Shown in pieces: positions 19,667 to 29,603 of a stretch of DNA of 64,000 nt (position 1 is the first letter of the stretch; each line of letters begins with the position of its first letter). The notes below the pieces were generated by a model, which worked only from the letters and a program-made list of their open reading frames with translations, did not search any database and had not been told where the DNA came from. Location of the stretch: NCBI RefSeq assembly GCF_024648885.1, contig NZ_JANBBF010000001.1, positions 1 through 64,000 on the forward strand. The letters run 5' to 3'. The DNA is from Prauserella salsuginis (GTDB lineage: Bacteria; Actinomycetota; Actinomycetes; Mycobacteriales; Pseudonocardiaceae). The position numbers were made by a program, and so were the translations under genes.

Positions 19667-21079
19667 ATGCCCGACCGTCTGCCTGCGCTGGACGCCGCCC
19701 TGCTGTACGGCGAACAGCCCTCGACGCCGATGCACGTCGGCAGCGTGGCCGTGTTCGAGCGCCGAAGCGGTGATTTCGACTTCGATACGGCGATGCAGGT
19801 CATCGGGCAGCGACTCGACTACCTGCCGCGCTACCGCAAACGATTGCTGCCGGTGCCGGGGCACTTGGCGCCGCCGGTGTGGACCGACGACGTCGACTTC
19901 GACCTCGGCTATCACGTGCGCCGGTCGGCGTTGCCCGCTCCCGGCAGCGACCACCAGCTGTTCGACCTGGTCGCCCGCCTGATGCAGCGGCCGCTGGACC
20001 GGGAACGCCCGCTGTGGGAGGCGTACTACATCGAGGGTCTCGAAGGTGACCGTGTCGCGTTGGTGACGAAGGCGCATCAGGTGCTCGTCGACGGTGCGCG
20101 CACGGTCGACCTCGCCCAGGTGCTGCTCGACGAGGGCGCCGCCGACCGGACACCGGCCGAGGGCGAGTGGACGCCGCGGCGCATGCCCGGCTGGTCGCGG
20201 CTCGTCACCGATGCGATCACCGACGCCGCGACCAGGCCCGCCGAGCTGGCCAGGAACGTGCGGTTCCTGGCGGAGGACGTCGTGTCGGGTCTCGGCAGGA
20301 CCGCACGGACGGCGGGCTCGTTCGCCGCGGCCGCACGGTCGGCCACGGCCCCGGCCCGCACCGGGCCGGCGCGGCGGCTCAACTCGCGCGTCTCGGGCGG
20401 GCGCGTGTTCGCCGGTGTCCGCACCGACCTGGACTCCTTCAAGCTCATCCGGGCCGCCCGCGACTGCACCGTCAACGACGTGATCTTCACCGTATTGACG
20501 GGTGCGCTGCGCAAATGGCTCGAATCGCGGGGTCAGCACGTGCCGCCATCGGCCTCGGTGCGCGCACTGGTGCCCACGGCGCTACAGCACGAGGACGCCG
20601 AGTTCTCCCCGGCGGAACTGACCACCAGCAGGCTGGTTCCGTACTTGATCGACCTCCCCGTCGGCGAGCCCGCCCCGATGCTGCGGCTGCAGCACGTGGC
20701 CCACGAGATGGCCGAGCAGTTCGGCTCGGACCGGCCGGTGACGGCCAGGACGATGGTGAAGATGGGAGGATTCGCACCCGCGACGATGAACGCGCTCGCC
20801 GCCCGGGTCGCCGGCTCGCTGCCGCGGCGCGGGTTCAACGTGCTCATCGCCAACACGCCGGGCCCGCAGGAATCGTTGTACGCGGGTCCGGGACGGTTGT
20901 CGGCGATCTACCCGGTGCTTCCACTCGGGCGGGATCAATCGCTCGCGGTGGGCGTCACCTCGTACCAGGGTGACGTCTACTTCGGACTGAACGGTGACCG
21001 GAAGGCCATGCATGACGTCGACGTCCTCGCCGACATGATCGAGGAGTCGCTGGAAGAGCTGAGGGGTAACAAATGGTGA
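19667..21079 (+). CDS. WS/DGAT-family acyltransferase with altered active-site His
   Basis: Family of wax-ester synthase/diacylglycerol acyltransferases that make storage lipids from acyl-CoA; M. tuberculosis has tgs3 near this position. The 470-residue length is normal. The N-terminal domain carries the active-site region as AHQVLVDGAR, so the usual HHxxxDG reads HQxxxDG and the second, catalytic His is Gln. The C-terminal domain has NDVIFTVLTGALRKWL, SVRALVPTA and NTPGPQESLYAGPG. ATG 19667 is divergent from the methyltransferase. Its last seven bases overlap the next gene. The altered motif makes standard transferase activity doubtful. Confidence 0.88.
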   Translation: MPDRLPALDAALLYGEQPSTPMHVGSVAVFERRSGDFDFDTAMQVIGQRLDYLPRYRKRLLPVPGHLAPPVWTDDVDFDLGYHVRRSALPAPGSDHQLFDLVARLMQRPLDRERPLWEAYYIEGLEGDRVALVTKAHQVLVDGARTVDLAQVLLDEGAADRTPAEGEWTPRRMPGWSRLVTDAITDAATRPAELARNVRFLAEDVVSGLGRTARTAGSFAAAARSATAPARTGPARRLNSRVSGGRVFAGVRTDLDSFKLIRAARDCTVNDVIFTVLTGALRKWLESRGQHVPPSASVRALVPTALQHEDAEFSPAELTTSRLVPYLIDLPVGEPAPMLRLQHVAHEMAEQFGSDRPVTARTMVKMGGFAPATMNALAARVAGSLPRRGFNVLIANTPGPQESLYAGPGRLSAIYPVLPLGRDQSLAVGVTSYQGDVYFGLNGDRKAMHDVDVLADMIEESLEELRGNKW

Positions 21080-21609
21080 GGGTGTACGTGCCCGCGACGA
21101 TCGGCATGCTGCGGCATCTCGTCTCCGAAGGGCAACTGGCCCCCGTGCGGGGGACGGCGTTCTCGCTGACCCCTGCGCTGCGTGAGGCGTACGTCAGCGG
21201 GTCGAACGAGGAGCTCGAGTACGCCGCGCTGCTCGACGCTGCGAGGGCGTCGCTGCGGTTGTTGGCTTCGCACGACGACGCCGAGCAGGACTCGGGGTCG
21301 GGGATCGACGAGAAGGAGCCGCCTCGCCGGGTGGTGATCGCCGCGGACGTCGAGGAATCCGACGTCACGCCGCGGCCCGACCTGGACAGCGCCGTGGTGC
21401 GCGTCGCCGGTTCGGTGACGTTGGACGACATCGCCGCGGTCCACGTCGACGCGGTGGAGGCCGAACAAGCCGTGGTGGCCGCCGCCGATGCGATCGACCG
21501 GGCCGACCTGGGCGATCTCGACGCGGATTTCGTGCTGGGAGAGGCCGAGGACCACGAGCTCGCCTGGTACGCGCCGCAGGAGGTGCCGTTCTTCCTCGAG
21601 CTGTTGTGA
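21073..21609 (+). CDS. Conserved actinobacterial protein, DUF6912-like
   Basis: A 178-residue protein of unknown function. The N-terminus RVYVPATIGMLRHLVSEGQL and the ELEYAALLDAA stretch resemble a small actinobacterial family I recall as DUF6912. The middle is acidic and Asp/Val-rich, and the C-terminus ends EVPFFLELL. ATG 21073 overlaps the acyltransferase stop by seven bases, with GAGGGGT at 21061-21067, so the two are translationally coupled. No motifs reveal chemistry. Confidence 0.75.
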   Translation: MVRVYVPATIGMLRHLVSEGQLAPVRGTAFSLTPALREAYVSGSNEELEYAALLDAARASLRLLASHDDAEQDSGSGIDEKEPPRRVVIAADVEESDVTPRPDLDSAVVRVAGSVTLDDIAAVHVDAVEAEQAVVAAADAIDRADLGDLDADFVLGEAEDHELAWYAPQEVPFFLELL

Positions 21610-21945
21610 CCGCCCGGTGCCCGGTGCCGCTCGGGTGACCGCGTTGGGCCCGCCGGGGCTGTATTGCGTGTTCCTCCCGCCGGTCACCCGACCGCCGACC
21701 CTCAGGGCGGGTTGCCGCGCGCCCTGGGCCCGCTCCACTCCCGAGGGCCTCGCCTCACATGGGCGCTGACGCACGGTGGCGCCTGTCGACTCGCCGTGAC
21801 CGCGGGCCGTCCGGTGCCGTACCCGGCGCCGGCGCAGGCGGATGCGCACCGAACGGATGTCGCGGTTGTTCTCCCCTCACGGCCCGGTGCGGCGGCAGAA
21901 TCGGCACCAGAGGAAACCGCCCACAAGGCAGCAGAGGAGAGCGTC
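21610..21945. other. Intergenic region upstream of pruA
   Basis: 336 bases with no gene. CGGGTGACCG (21632-21641) and CGGTCACCCG (21681-21690) are exact 10-bp inverted repeats around a 39-base loop and may end the preceding transcript. The rest presumably holds the pruA promoter. The pruA frame is open across it but lacks family similarity there. Confidence 0.5.
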
Positions 21946-23583
<1,638 letters not shown>

Positions 23584-23631
23584 CCGGTCTCGGTCTCAGC
23601 TCGACCTGCAGGCGGCCCCTGCGCAGCCGAA

Positions 23632-23669
23632 AGCCCCGGGCTTTCGCGCGACGGCGAAAGCCCGGGGCT
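23632..23669. terminator. 16-bp perfect stem between pruA and lipoprotein gene
   Basis: AGCCCCGGGCTTTCGC (23632-23647) pairs exactly with GCGAAAGCCCGGGGCT (23654-23669) around a 6-base loop. It lies between convergent genes and can act on both strands. Confidence 0.9.
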
Positions 23670-23699
23670 CGTCGGACGCCGGAGACCGGCAGGGGTGTG

Positions 23700-24542
23700 T
23701 CAGTTCGGCATGCCGCTCGACGGCATCTCCTGAACCTGGTCGGCCGGAGGCTCCTCGACGTTCACCGGAGTCCCCCAGTCGGTGTAGTTCATCTCCATGG
23801 TCATGCCGCCCTGGGCCATCTGCGAGGCGTTGCCGCCTGCCTTCTCGGCGACCTGCTTCATCATCTCGCTCATGTCCATCGTGACCTTGACGGGCAGGTC
23901 TTCGCTGTTGAGCCAGATCTCCATCGGGATGGTGGCTTCGACGCCGTCGAACATGGCCTTGTTGGCGCCGGTCATCTGGCCGACCTCTTCGGCGAGCTTC
24001 GCGAAGTCGAGGTCGAGCGTGTAGTGCGTGGTCGGCTCGCCGTCCAGCGTGGTCTCTTCGCTGTCGGTGATCTCGCCGGCCTTCTGCGCGAACTCGAGCA
24101 TCTTGGTCGGGTCGTTCATCTCGGCGCTCTGCGCCCCGCCCTGACCGAGCTCGGCCATGTCACCCTTCATCCAGGTGCCGCCCATGTTCATGTACATGGT
24201 CTGGCCGATCATCCGGGTCTCGATCTCCTGGCCGCCGCCGGGCATCGACATGGTCATGCTGACCTTCGGCTCGCTGCCGAACTCGCCCTCGCCCTTGTAG
24301 GTCATGTCCTGGCCGCCGAGCGACATCGTCCCGTCGAACTTGGCGGTCTTCTTCTCGGACGTGCTCTGCGAGGCGGCGTCGGCCAGCGTGCTGGCGTCCT
24401 TGAACAGGTTGCCGACCGAGGTGCTGCCGTTACCGTCGTCGCCCGAGCCGCCGTTACCAGCGGCGTTGTCGTCGCCGCCACCACAGGCCGACAGGGTGAG
24501 CACCAGGGCTGCGAACCCGGCGACCAGAGAGGTCTTGCGCAT
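23700..24542 (-). CDS. Secreted lipoprotein, LppX/LprG-like (LolA fold)
   Basis: A 280-residue exported lipoprotein. The signal peptide MRKTSLVAGFAALVLTLSAC ends in lipobox LSAC, and a Gly/Asp-rich linker follows. The mature domain is Met-rich, with repeated SLGGQDMTYKGEGEF-like strands typical of LppX/LprG/LolA-fold lipoproteins. These bind lipids in a hydrophobic cavity and help move lipids across the envelope. The C-terminus is Pro/Glu-rich and ends MPSSGMPN. ATG 24542 is preceded by GGGGAT. Specific ligand unknown. Transcribed alone, convergent with pruA. Confidence 0.8.
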   Translation of the reverse strand: MRKTSLVAGFAALVLTLSACGGGDDNAAGNGGSGDDGNGSTSVGNLFKDASTLADAASQSTSEKKTAKFDGTMSLGGQDMTYKGEGEFGSEPKVSMTMSMPGGGQEIETRMIGQTMYMNMGGTWMKGDMAELGQGGAQSAEMNDPTKMLEFAQKAGEITDSEETTLDGEPTTHYTLDLDFAKLAEEVGQMTGANKAMFDGVEATIPMEIWLNSEDLPVKVTMDMSEMMKQVAEKAGGNASQMAQGGMTMEMNYTDWGTPVNVEEPPADQVQEMPSSGMPN

Positions 24543-24705
24543 GTGAGATCCCCAAAATCGTCGATGCAGGCGCTGCTGCGCCGCTTTCCACTTCGATGTG
24601 CCGATCACGGTAGCGGTTCCGTGGCCTGTGCCACGCTTCGCGGGTGCCTCGACGCGAGGAGGTCACGGCCTGCACGACCCCGCGTGATTCAGCCGTCGCG
24701 GTTCG

Positions 24706-25704
24706 TCACGGTTCGAGGCCCGCACGGGAGGCCAGCAGCCGCCGCAGGGAAGCCAGCCGCGCGCCGGTTCCCTCGACGTCGTCCAGCGCGCAGTCCGGGT
24801 CCGCGGGCGGGCCGAGGTGGCCGCAGCCCGAAGGGCATTCCTCAGCGGCTTCGGCGAATCCGCTGAACGTGCCCACGATGTCGTCGGCCGTGACGTGTGC
24901 GAGTCCGAACGAACGCACCCCAGGGGTGTCGACGACCCAGCCCGCGTCGTCACCGGGCAGCGGCAGCGCGATTGCGCTCACCGACGTGTGCCTGCCCTTG
25001 CCGACCGCGCTGACCTCGCCCGTCGCGAGCTCCGCCTCCGGCACGAGCCGGTTGACGAGCGTGGACTTGCCGACGCCGGAATGCCCGACGAACGCCGACA
25101 CCCGGCCGGCCAGCCGTTCGACGAGGTCGTCGATGTCGCCGTCACGGCTGGTCACGACGGCGGGTACCGCCAGGTCGGCGTACTCGGCCAGCAGCTGGTC
25201 GGGGGAGGCGAGGTCGGCCTTCGTCAGGCACAGCACCGGGTCGAGTCCACCCGTGTAGCAGGCGACGAGGCACCGGTCGATGAACCCGGTGCGCGGCGGC
25301 GGGTCGGCGAGTGCGGTGACGATGAGCAGCTGCTCGGCGTTGGCGACGACCACCCGCTCGTACGGATCGGTGTCGTCGGCGGTGCGCCGGAGCAGACTGG
25401 AGCGCTGCTCGACGCGCACGATCCGCGCGAGCGTGTCGGGTTTGCCGCTGACGTCGCCGACGAGTTGCACGCGATCGCCGACGACGATCGGCGTCCTGCC
25501 CAGCTCGCGGGCGCGCATGGCGGTGATGGCACGGTCCGGATCGGACTCGACGGCGCACCGCCAGCGGCCGCGGTCGACCGACGTGACCATCGCGGGTACG
25601 GCGTCGGCGTGGCTGGGGCGGCGTTTGCTGCGCGGACGGGTGCTCTTTCCGGGGCGCACGTGCACGTCGCTCTCGTCGAGCCTGCGCCAGTCGCCACGGG
25701 CCAC
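24706..25704 (-). CDS. rsgA: Ribosome small-subunit biogenesis GTPase RsgA
   Basis: Circularly permuted GTPase that checks late 30S maturation. The 332-residue protein has an N-terminal OB fold, then motifs in permuted order: G4 (LTKAD), G5, G1 (GHSGVGKSTL) and G3 (DTPGVRSFG). The C-terminal zinc finger contains CPSGCGHLGPPADPDC. The GTG at 25704 follows AGGAAGGTGA by about six bases. In M. tuberculosis aroA lies next to it; here the neighbour is a divergent SRAP gene and no aroA is present. A 163-base gap precedes the lipoprotein gene. Confidence 0.94.
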   Translation of the reverse strand: MARGDWRRLDESDVHVRPGKSTRPRSKRRPSHADAVPAMVTSVDRGRWRCAVESDPDRAITAMRARELGRTPIVVGDRVQLVGDVSGKPDTLARIVRVEQRSSLLRRTADDTDPYERVVVANAEQLLIVTALADPPPRTGFIDRCLVACYTGGLDPVLCLTKADLASPDQLLAEYADLAVPAVVTSRDGDIDDLVERLAGRVSAFVGHSGVGKSTLVNRLVPEAELATGEVSAVGKGRHTSVSAIALPLPGDDAGWVVDTPGVRSFGLAHVTADDIVGTFSGFAEAAEECPSGCGHLGPPADPDCALDDVEGTGARLASLRRLLASRAGLEP

Positions 25705-25876
25705 GGACGTTCACCTTCCTGCCGGTTCACCTACCGAGGATCGAGCCCGCGCCGCCGCGGCGCACGGCGTTGCCGCCGGGCTCGTCGGTGGGTAATGATC
25801 CCTCATCGGCCTCGCCCGGGGTCGGCAGGCGTGCCACGCTGGGTGAGGAGTCCGTCGACGAACACAGGGAGACGCC

Positions 25877-26701
25877 ATGTGCGGCCGTTACGCCGCCACG
25901 AAGAGCCCGGCCGCGTTGATGCAGGAGTTCGAGGCGGCCGACGGCACGGAGGGGCACGCACCCGCGGAGAACTACAACGTCGCACCGACCAAGGACGTGG
26001 TCGGTGTCGTCGAGCGGCACCCTCGTGACGCCGAGGGCAATGTGGACGCCGACGCGCCGGCCGAGCGTGCCCTGCGGGTGCTGCGCTGGGGTCTGGTGCC
26101 GTTCTGGGCGAAGGACGCCGCCATCGGCAACCGCATGATCAACACGCGTGCGGAGACCGCGGCGGAGAAGCCCGCGTTCCGCAAGGCACTGTCGCGGCGC
26201 CGCTGCCTGATCCCGGCCGACGGCTGGTTCGAGTGGAAGGTCGGGCCGGTTCCGGACGGACAGCCGAAGAAGAAGGCGCCGAAAGAGCCGTTCTTCATGA
26301 CCAGCGGGGACGGATCGTCGCTCGCGTTCGCGGGCATCTGGGAGACCTGGCGTGACCCGAAGGGCGATCCGGATGCTCCGCCGCTGGTGACGTGCTCGAT
26401 CATCACCACGGAGGCGCGTGGCCGGCTCGTCGAGGTCCACGACAGGATGCCGCTGCTGATGCCGCCGGACCGCTGGCACGACTGGCTCGACCCCGACCGC
26501 ACGGACGCGACGTCGTTGCTGGAACCGCCGGGCCTCGACGTCGTCGACACGCTCGAGCTGCGTCCGGTGTCGACGTTGGTGAACAACGTGCGCAACAACG
26601 GCCCGCAGCTGCTCGACCGCGCCGACGAGGCGGTCGAGCTCGACGGCGAGGGTGCGGCGGCCTCGGAGGCCGCCCTGTTCGACGTGCCGGGTGCGCGATG
26701 A
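25877..26701 (+). CDS. SRAP-domain abasic-site DNA-protein crosslinking protein (YedK/HMCES)
   Basis: Protects abasic sites in single-stranded DNA by forming a thiazolidine crosslink through its N-terminal Cys2. The 274-residue protein starts MCGRYA and retains the active-site parts: Asn in NYNVAPT, Glu in the GWFEW motif and His in HDRMPLLM. An insert of about 15 residues (KVGPVPDGQPKKKAPKEPF) follows GWFEW. The start is fixed by the obligatory Cys2 and by AGGGAGA upstream. Its stop overlaps the next gene in ATGA. It shares a short divergent promoter region with rsgA. Confidence 0.92.
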   Translation: MCGRYAATKSPAALMQEFEAADGTEGHAPAENYNVAPTKDVVGVVERHPRDAEGNVDADAPAERALRVLRWGLVPFWAKDAAIGNRMINTRAETAAEKPAFRKALSRRRCLIPADGWFEWKVGPVPDGQPKKKAPKEPFFMTSGDGSSLAFAGIWETWRDPKGDPDAPPLVTCSIITTEARGRLVEVHDRMPLLMPPDRWHDWLDPDRTDATSLLEPPGLDVVDTLELRPVSTLVNNVRNNGPQLLDRADEAVELDGEGAAASEAALFDVPGAR

Positions 26702-27312
26702 CCACGGCGCAGGTGGACACGCCGCACGGCCCGGCGCGGGTCGAACTGCACCTCGCCGACGAGGCCGGCGCGGGACTGCTGCTGGGACACGGTGCGGGAG
26801 GCGGGATCGACGCGCCGGACCTCGTCGCCGTCGCCGGAGCGGCGCGGAAACAGGGTGTGCACGTGGCGCTCGTGGAGCAGCCGTACCGCGTGGCCGGACG
26901 GAAGGCGCCTGCGCCCGCGAAACAGTTGGACGCGGCGTGGCTGGCGGTCGTCGAGGAGCTGTCCGGCCGCTGGTTCGAAGGACTGCCGCTGGTGTTCGGC
27001 GGGCGGTCGTCGGGAGCGCGCGTGGCGTGCCGGACCGCCGAGCAGGGACAGGCGGATGCGGTGCTGTGCCTCGCCTTCCCCGAGCACCCGCCGGGCAAGC
27101 CGGAGAAGTCGAGGCAGGCCGAGCTGGACGGCGTCCGGGTACCCACCCTCGTGGTGCAGGGGGAGAAGGATTCGTTCGGCAGGCCGGTGGCGGGACCGCA
27201 CCGGGAGATCGTCATGGTGCAGGGCGATCACAGCCTGAAGGCCGACCTCGACGGCGTCGCGCGGGCGGCTTCGGAGTGGCTTGCCCGCGTGACCCGCCCG
27301 CTCGTGTCCTGA
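26698..27312 (+). CDS. Alpha/beta hydrolase, KANL3/Tex30-like
   Basis: A 204-residue hydrolase of unknown substrate, conserved after the SRAP gene in actinobacteria. It has an oxyanion-side GHGAGGG near residue 30, nucleophile elbow GGRSSGAR, acid-residue region VVQGEKDSFG and the catalytic His in QGDHSLK, in order, so the triad looks complete. The ATG at 26698 overlaps the SRAP stop, so the genes are co-translated. Family members are small dienelactone-hydrolase-like proteins, and no reaction can be assigned. Confidence 0.82.
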   Translation: MTTAQVDTPHGPARVELHLADEAGAGLLLGHGAGGGIDAPDLVAVAGAARKQGVHVALVEQPYRVAGRKAPAPAKQLDAAWLAVVEELSGRWFEGLPLVFGGRSSGARVACRTAEQGQADAVLCLAFPEHPPGKPEKSRQAELDGVRVPTLVVQGEKDSFGRPVAGPHREIVMVQGDHSLKADLDGVARAASEWLARVTRPLVS

Positions 27313-27386
27313 GACGGACCATGACCGGCCCACGGGCTCTGCATGCCGACCGATAGCCCTACGGAGTGCTCACCCGCACGGGTGAG

Positions 27387-27863
27387 TCAGGACGTGATAG
27401 ATGCCACGGTCGCTGCAGTCAGCGCGATGAGGTCGGCCGGGGCGAGTTCGATCTCCAGGCCCCTGCGGCCGCCCGAGATCAGTACCGTGGTGAACGTCTC
27501 GGCGGAGGCGTCGACGACGAGCGGCAGCCGCGAGCGGTGGCCGAGCGGTGAGATCCCGCCGACGACGTAACCAGTCGCCCGCTGCGCCAGGGTCGGGTCG
27601 GCCATCTTCGCTTTCTTACCGCCCGTGGCTGCGGCGAGCGCCTTGAGATCGAGTTGGCCCGTGACCGGCACGACCCCGACGGTCGGCGCGCCGTCGACGG
27701 TCGCGACGAGCGTCTTGAACACCCGCTCCGGTTCGACCCCCAGCGCTTCGGCGGCCTCCAGTCCGTACGACTCGTGGCGCGGGTCGTGCTCGTAGGTGTG
27801 GAGTCTGTGCTCGAACTCGCGCTTGGCCAACAGTGCCGTCGCCGGTGTCCCCTTGCCCGCCAT
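27387..27863 (-). CDS. ybaK: Cys-tRNA(Pro)/Cys-tRNA(Cys) deacylase, YbaK/EbsC family
   Basis: Edits mischarged Cys-tRNA(Pro) in trans. The 158-residue length is typical. It starts [19 protein letters not shown], then has the conserved [18 protein letters not shown], with the key Lys in KTLV, and the [17 protein letters not shown] loop. ATG 27863 is selected by family alignment; a GTG-rich upstream extension overlaps the sigR promoter. Its start lies 44 bases from that promoter, pointing the other way. Confidence 0.88.
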   Translation of the reverse strand: MAGKGTPATALLAKREFEHRLHTYEHDPRHESYGLEAAEALGVEPERVFKTLVATVDGAPTVGVVPVTGQLDLKALAAATGGKKAKMADPTLAQRATGYVVGGISPLGHRSRLPLVVDASAETFTTVLISGGRRGLEIELAPADLIALTAATVASITS

Positions 27864-27906
27864 GAGGTGCAGGCTAAGCGACCCGCGGAACGCAGCCGCC
27901 GGGGGT

Positions 27907-27933
27907 GGGAATACCCGATCGAGGGTCGTCGTT
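27907..27933 (+). promoter_or_regulatory. SigR-type promoter GGGAAT-N18-GTT upstream of sigR
   Basis: GGGAAT at 27907-27912 is followed after exactly 18 bases by GTT at 27931-27933, the recognised SigR/SigH consensus. It lies 166 bases before the proposed sigR start. Autoregulation from such a promoter is established for Streptomyces sigR and mycobacterial sigH. Transcription would start near 27940, leaving a leader of about 160 bases. Confidence 0.8.
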
Positions 27934-28098
27934 GCAGGGGGTGTGCCGACGATTCTGACCAGACCCGAGAGCGCCCGAGGCGTATCCTCGAACGAGACAT
28001 ATGTGCCGTCGGTGGCGGGGACCCGAAGCCGGCGTGAGAGGCACAGCACGAGCGCCGAGATCATCGTCGACCCGGCCACCGATCTGGAAGGGAACGGT

Positions 28099-28806
28099 TT
28101 GCCGAGCACGCAGAACTCTGCCGAGCCCGCAACCGCCGAGACAACCGAGCGACCGAGCGCCGAGACGGCGACGGCCGTGCCCGACCGTGCCGCGGAGGCC
28201 GAGAGCCCCGAGGACGAGCAGGCTCGCATCGCGCGGTTCGAGCGGGACGCGATGCCGCTCATCGACCAGTTGTACTCGGCCGCGCTGCGCATGACCCGCA
28301 ACCCCGCCGACGCCGAGGATCTCGTCCAGGAGGCCTACCTCAAGGCGTACTCGGCGTTCTCTTCTTTCAAGAAGGGCACGAACCTCAAGGCGTGGATGTA
28401 CCGCATCCTCACCAACACGTTCATCAACGGCTACCGCAAGCGCCAGCGGCAGCCGTTGCAGCAGCCCACCGAGGAGATCACCGACTGGCAGATTGCCCAG
28501 GCGGAGAGCCACACCTCGACGGGACTGCGGTCGGCCGAGGTCGAGGCCATGGACAAGCTGCCCGACACGGACGTGAAGGCGGCGCTGCAGCAGCTGCCCG
28601 AGGAGTTCCGGCTGGCGGTGTACCTCGCCGACGTCGAGGGTTTCGCCTACAAGGAGATCGCCGAGATCATGGACACGCCGATCGGCACCGTGATGTCGCG
28701 GTTGCACCGTGGTCGCAGCCAGCTCCGGAACCTGCTCGCCGACGTCGCCACCGACCGTGGTTTCATCCGGCCCGCGAACGCGACGCGGGAGGTGGCGGGC
28801 CGATGA
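28099..28806 (+). CDS. sigR: ECF sigma factor SigR (SigH), thiol-oxidative and heat stress
   Basis: Group 4 sigma factor directing thioredoxin and other redox-repair genes, held inactive by RsrA. The 235-residue product has an N-terminal low-complexity extension of about 47 residues. Region 2 contains [25 protein letters not shown] and [22 protein letters not shown]; region 4 contains [18 protein letters not shown] and [12 protein letters not shown] chose TTG 28099, five bases after AAGGGAA (28088-28094). The frame is open much further upstream, so a longer isoform, as described for Streptomyces SigR, is possible from the SigR-dependent transcript. The stop overlaps rsrA in ATGA. Confidence 0.92.
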   Translation: MPSTQNSAEPATAETTERPSAETATAVPDRAAEAESPEDEQARIARFERDAMPLIDQLYSAALRMTRNPADAEDLVQEAYLKAYSAFSSFKKGTNLKAWMYRILTNTFINGYRKRQRQPLQQPTEEITDWQIAQAESHTSTGLRSAEVEAMDKLPDTDVKAALQQLPEEFRLAVYLADVEGFAYKEIAEIMDTPIGTVMSRLHRGRSQLRNLLADVATDRGFIRPANATREVAGR

Positions 28807-29153
28807 GCACCCTGGAACATCCGGACCACAAGCCCGAGCAGGGCCGTGACGTGTGCTGCGACGAGGCGCTCGCCGAGATCTACCTGCTGCTCGACCGCGA
28901 GTGCAGCGCCGAACGTGACGCGCAGCTGCGCAAGCACATCGAGGACTGTCCGCCGTGCCTCGAGGAGTACGGCATCGACGACCAGATCAAGCAGCTGCTG
29001 CACCGCAAGTGTGGCGGGGAGCAGGCGCCGGTGGACCTCAAGGAGCGGCTGCGGGCGTCGATCCGCAGGACCGTCGAGGAACGCGGCGGTGTGCGGCTCA
29101 GCGAGACGGAGCTGACGATCGAGCAGATCCGCGGAGGCTCCGACGGCGCCTGA
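28803..29153 (+). CDS. rsrA: Zinc-binding redox-sensing anti-sigma factor RsrA
   Basis: Binds SigR under reducing conditions and releases it when disulfide stress expels zinc. The 116-residue ZAS protein has His45-x3-Cys49-x2-Cys52 (HIEDCPPC), plus Cys18/Cys19, Cys34 and Cys70. This provides the zinc ligands and trigger thiols, and the vicinal CC pair at 18-19 is notable. ATG 28803 overlaps the sigR stop, which enforces stoichiometric translation. A perfect 36-base palindrome terminator follows. Confidence 0.92.
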   Translation: MSTLEHPDHKPEQGRDVCCDEALAEIYLLLDRECSAERDAQLRKHIEDCPPCLEEYGIDDQIKQLLHRKCGGEQAPVDLKERLRASIRRTVEERGGVRLSETELTIEQIRGGSDGA

Positions 29154-29253
29154 CCGGAGCCGATGCGGACGTCGTGTTCCGCGACACGGGCCCCGTCACG
29201 GCACTCATGACGTCGCAGCACCCATGACACGGTCACAGCACCCATAGCACAGC

Positions 29254-29289
29254 AAGACCCCGGCACTTCCGCGGAAGTGCCGGGGTCTT
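29254..29289. terminator. Perfect 36-bp palindromic terminator
   Basis: The two 18-base halves meeting at 29271/29272 are exact complements (arms start AAGACCCCGGCACTTCC). It lies between convergent rsrA and the bL37 gene and can end both transcripts. Confidence 0.9.
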
Positions 29290-29321
29290 CGCCGTTGCTG
29301 ACGGCCGCTCGGGGCGGCGGA

Positions 29322-29396
29322 TCAGCAGTTGGGCTTCTTGCCGTGATTCGCTTTGTTCTTCTTGCGATCGCGGCGCTTACGTGCACGCTTCGACAT
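29322..29396 (-). CDS. Ribosomal protein bL37 (24 residues)
   Basis: A 24-residue, very basic protein beginning MSKRARKRRD and ending GKKPNC. It closely matches the tiny actinobacterial large-subunit protein bL37 seen in mycobacterial ribosome structures, of similar length and with the same KANHGK motif. The start is secure: GGAGGA lies six bases upstream (29403-29408). It is too short for most gene callers. Placed between rsrA and pdtaS, transcribed against rsrA, with the palindromic terminator at its 3' side. The C-terminal Cys replaces the usual Ser and would be exposed, next to a thiol-stress locus. Confidence 0.88.
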   Translation of the reverse strand: MSKRARKRRDRKKNKANHGKKPNC

Positions 29397-29603
29397 GTTC
29401 ATTCCTCCATGACTTGCTGACTCCAGTGTCGCATGTAGGCTCCGCGGTCCCTTCGGCTGGGCGGGAAGGCTCCCGCCGGAGGCCGTCGGCTGTGATGCCT
29501 GCTGCCGACAGGTGGGAGCCGGGCGGGCCGGGTGGGAGTATGGCAGAGCGGATCACGACCGGTCCGCGTACGAATCCTGACGATGTGCGGTGGTCGATAA
29601 CCG

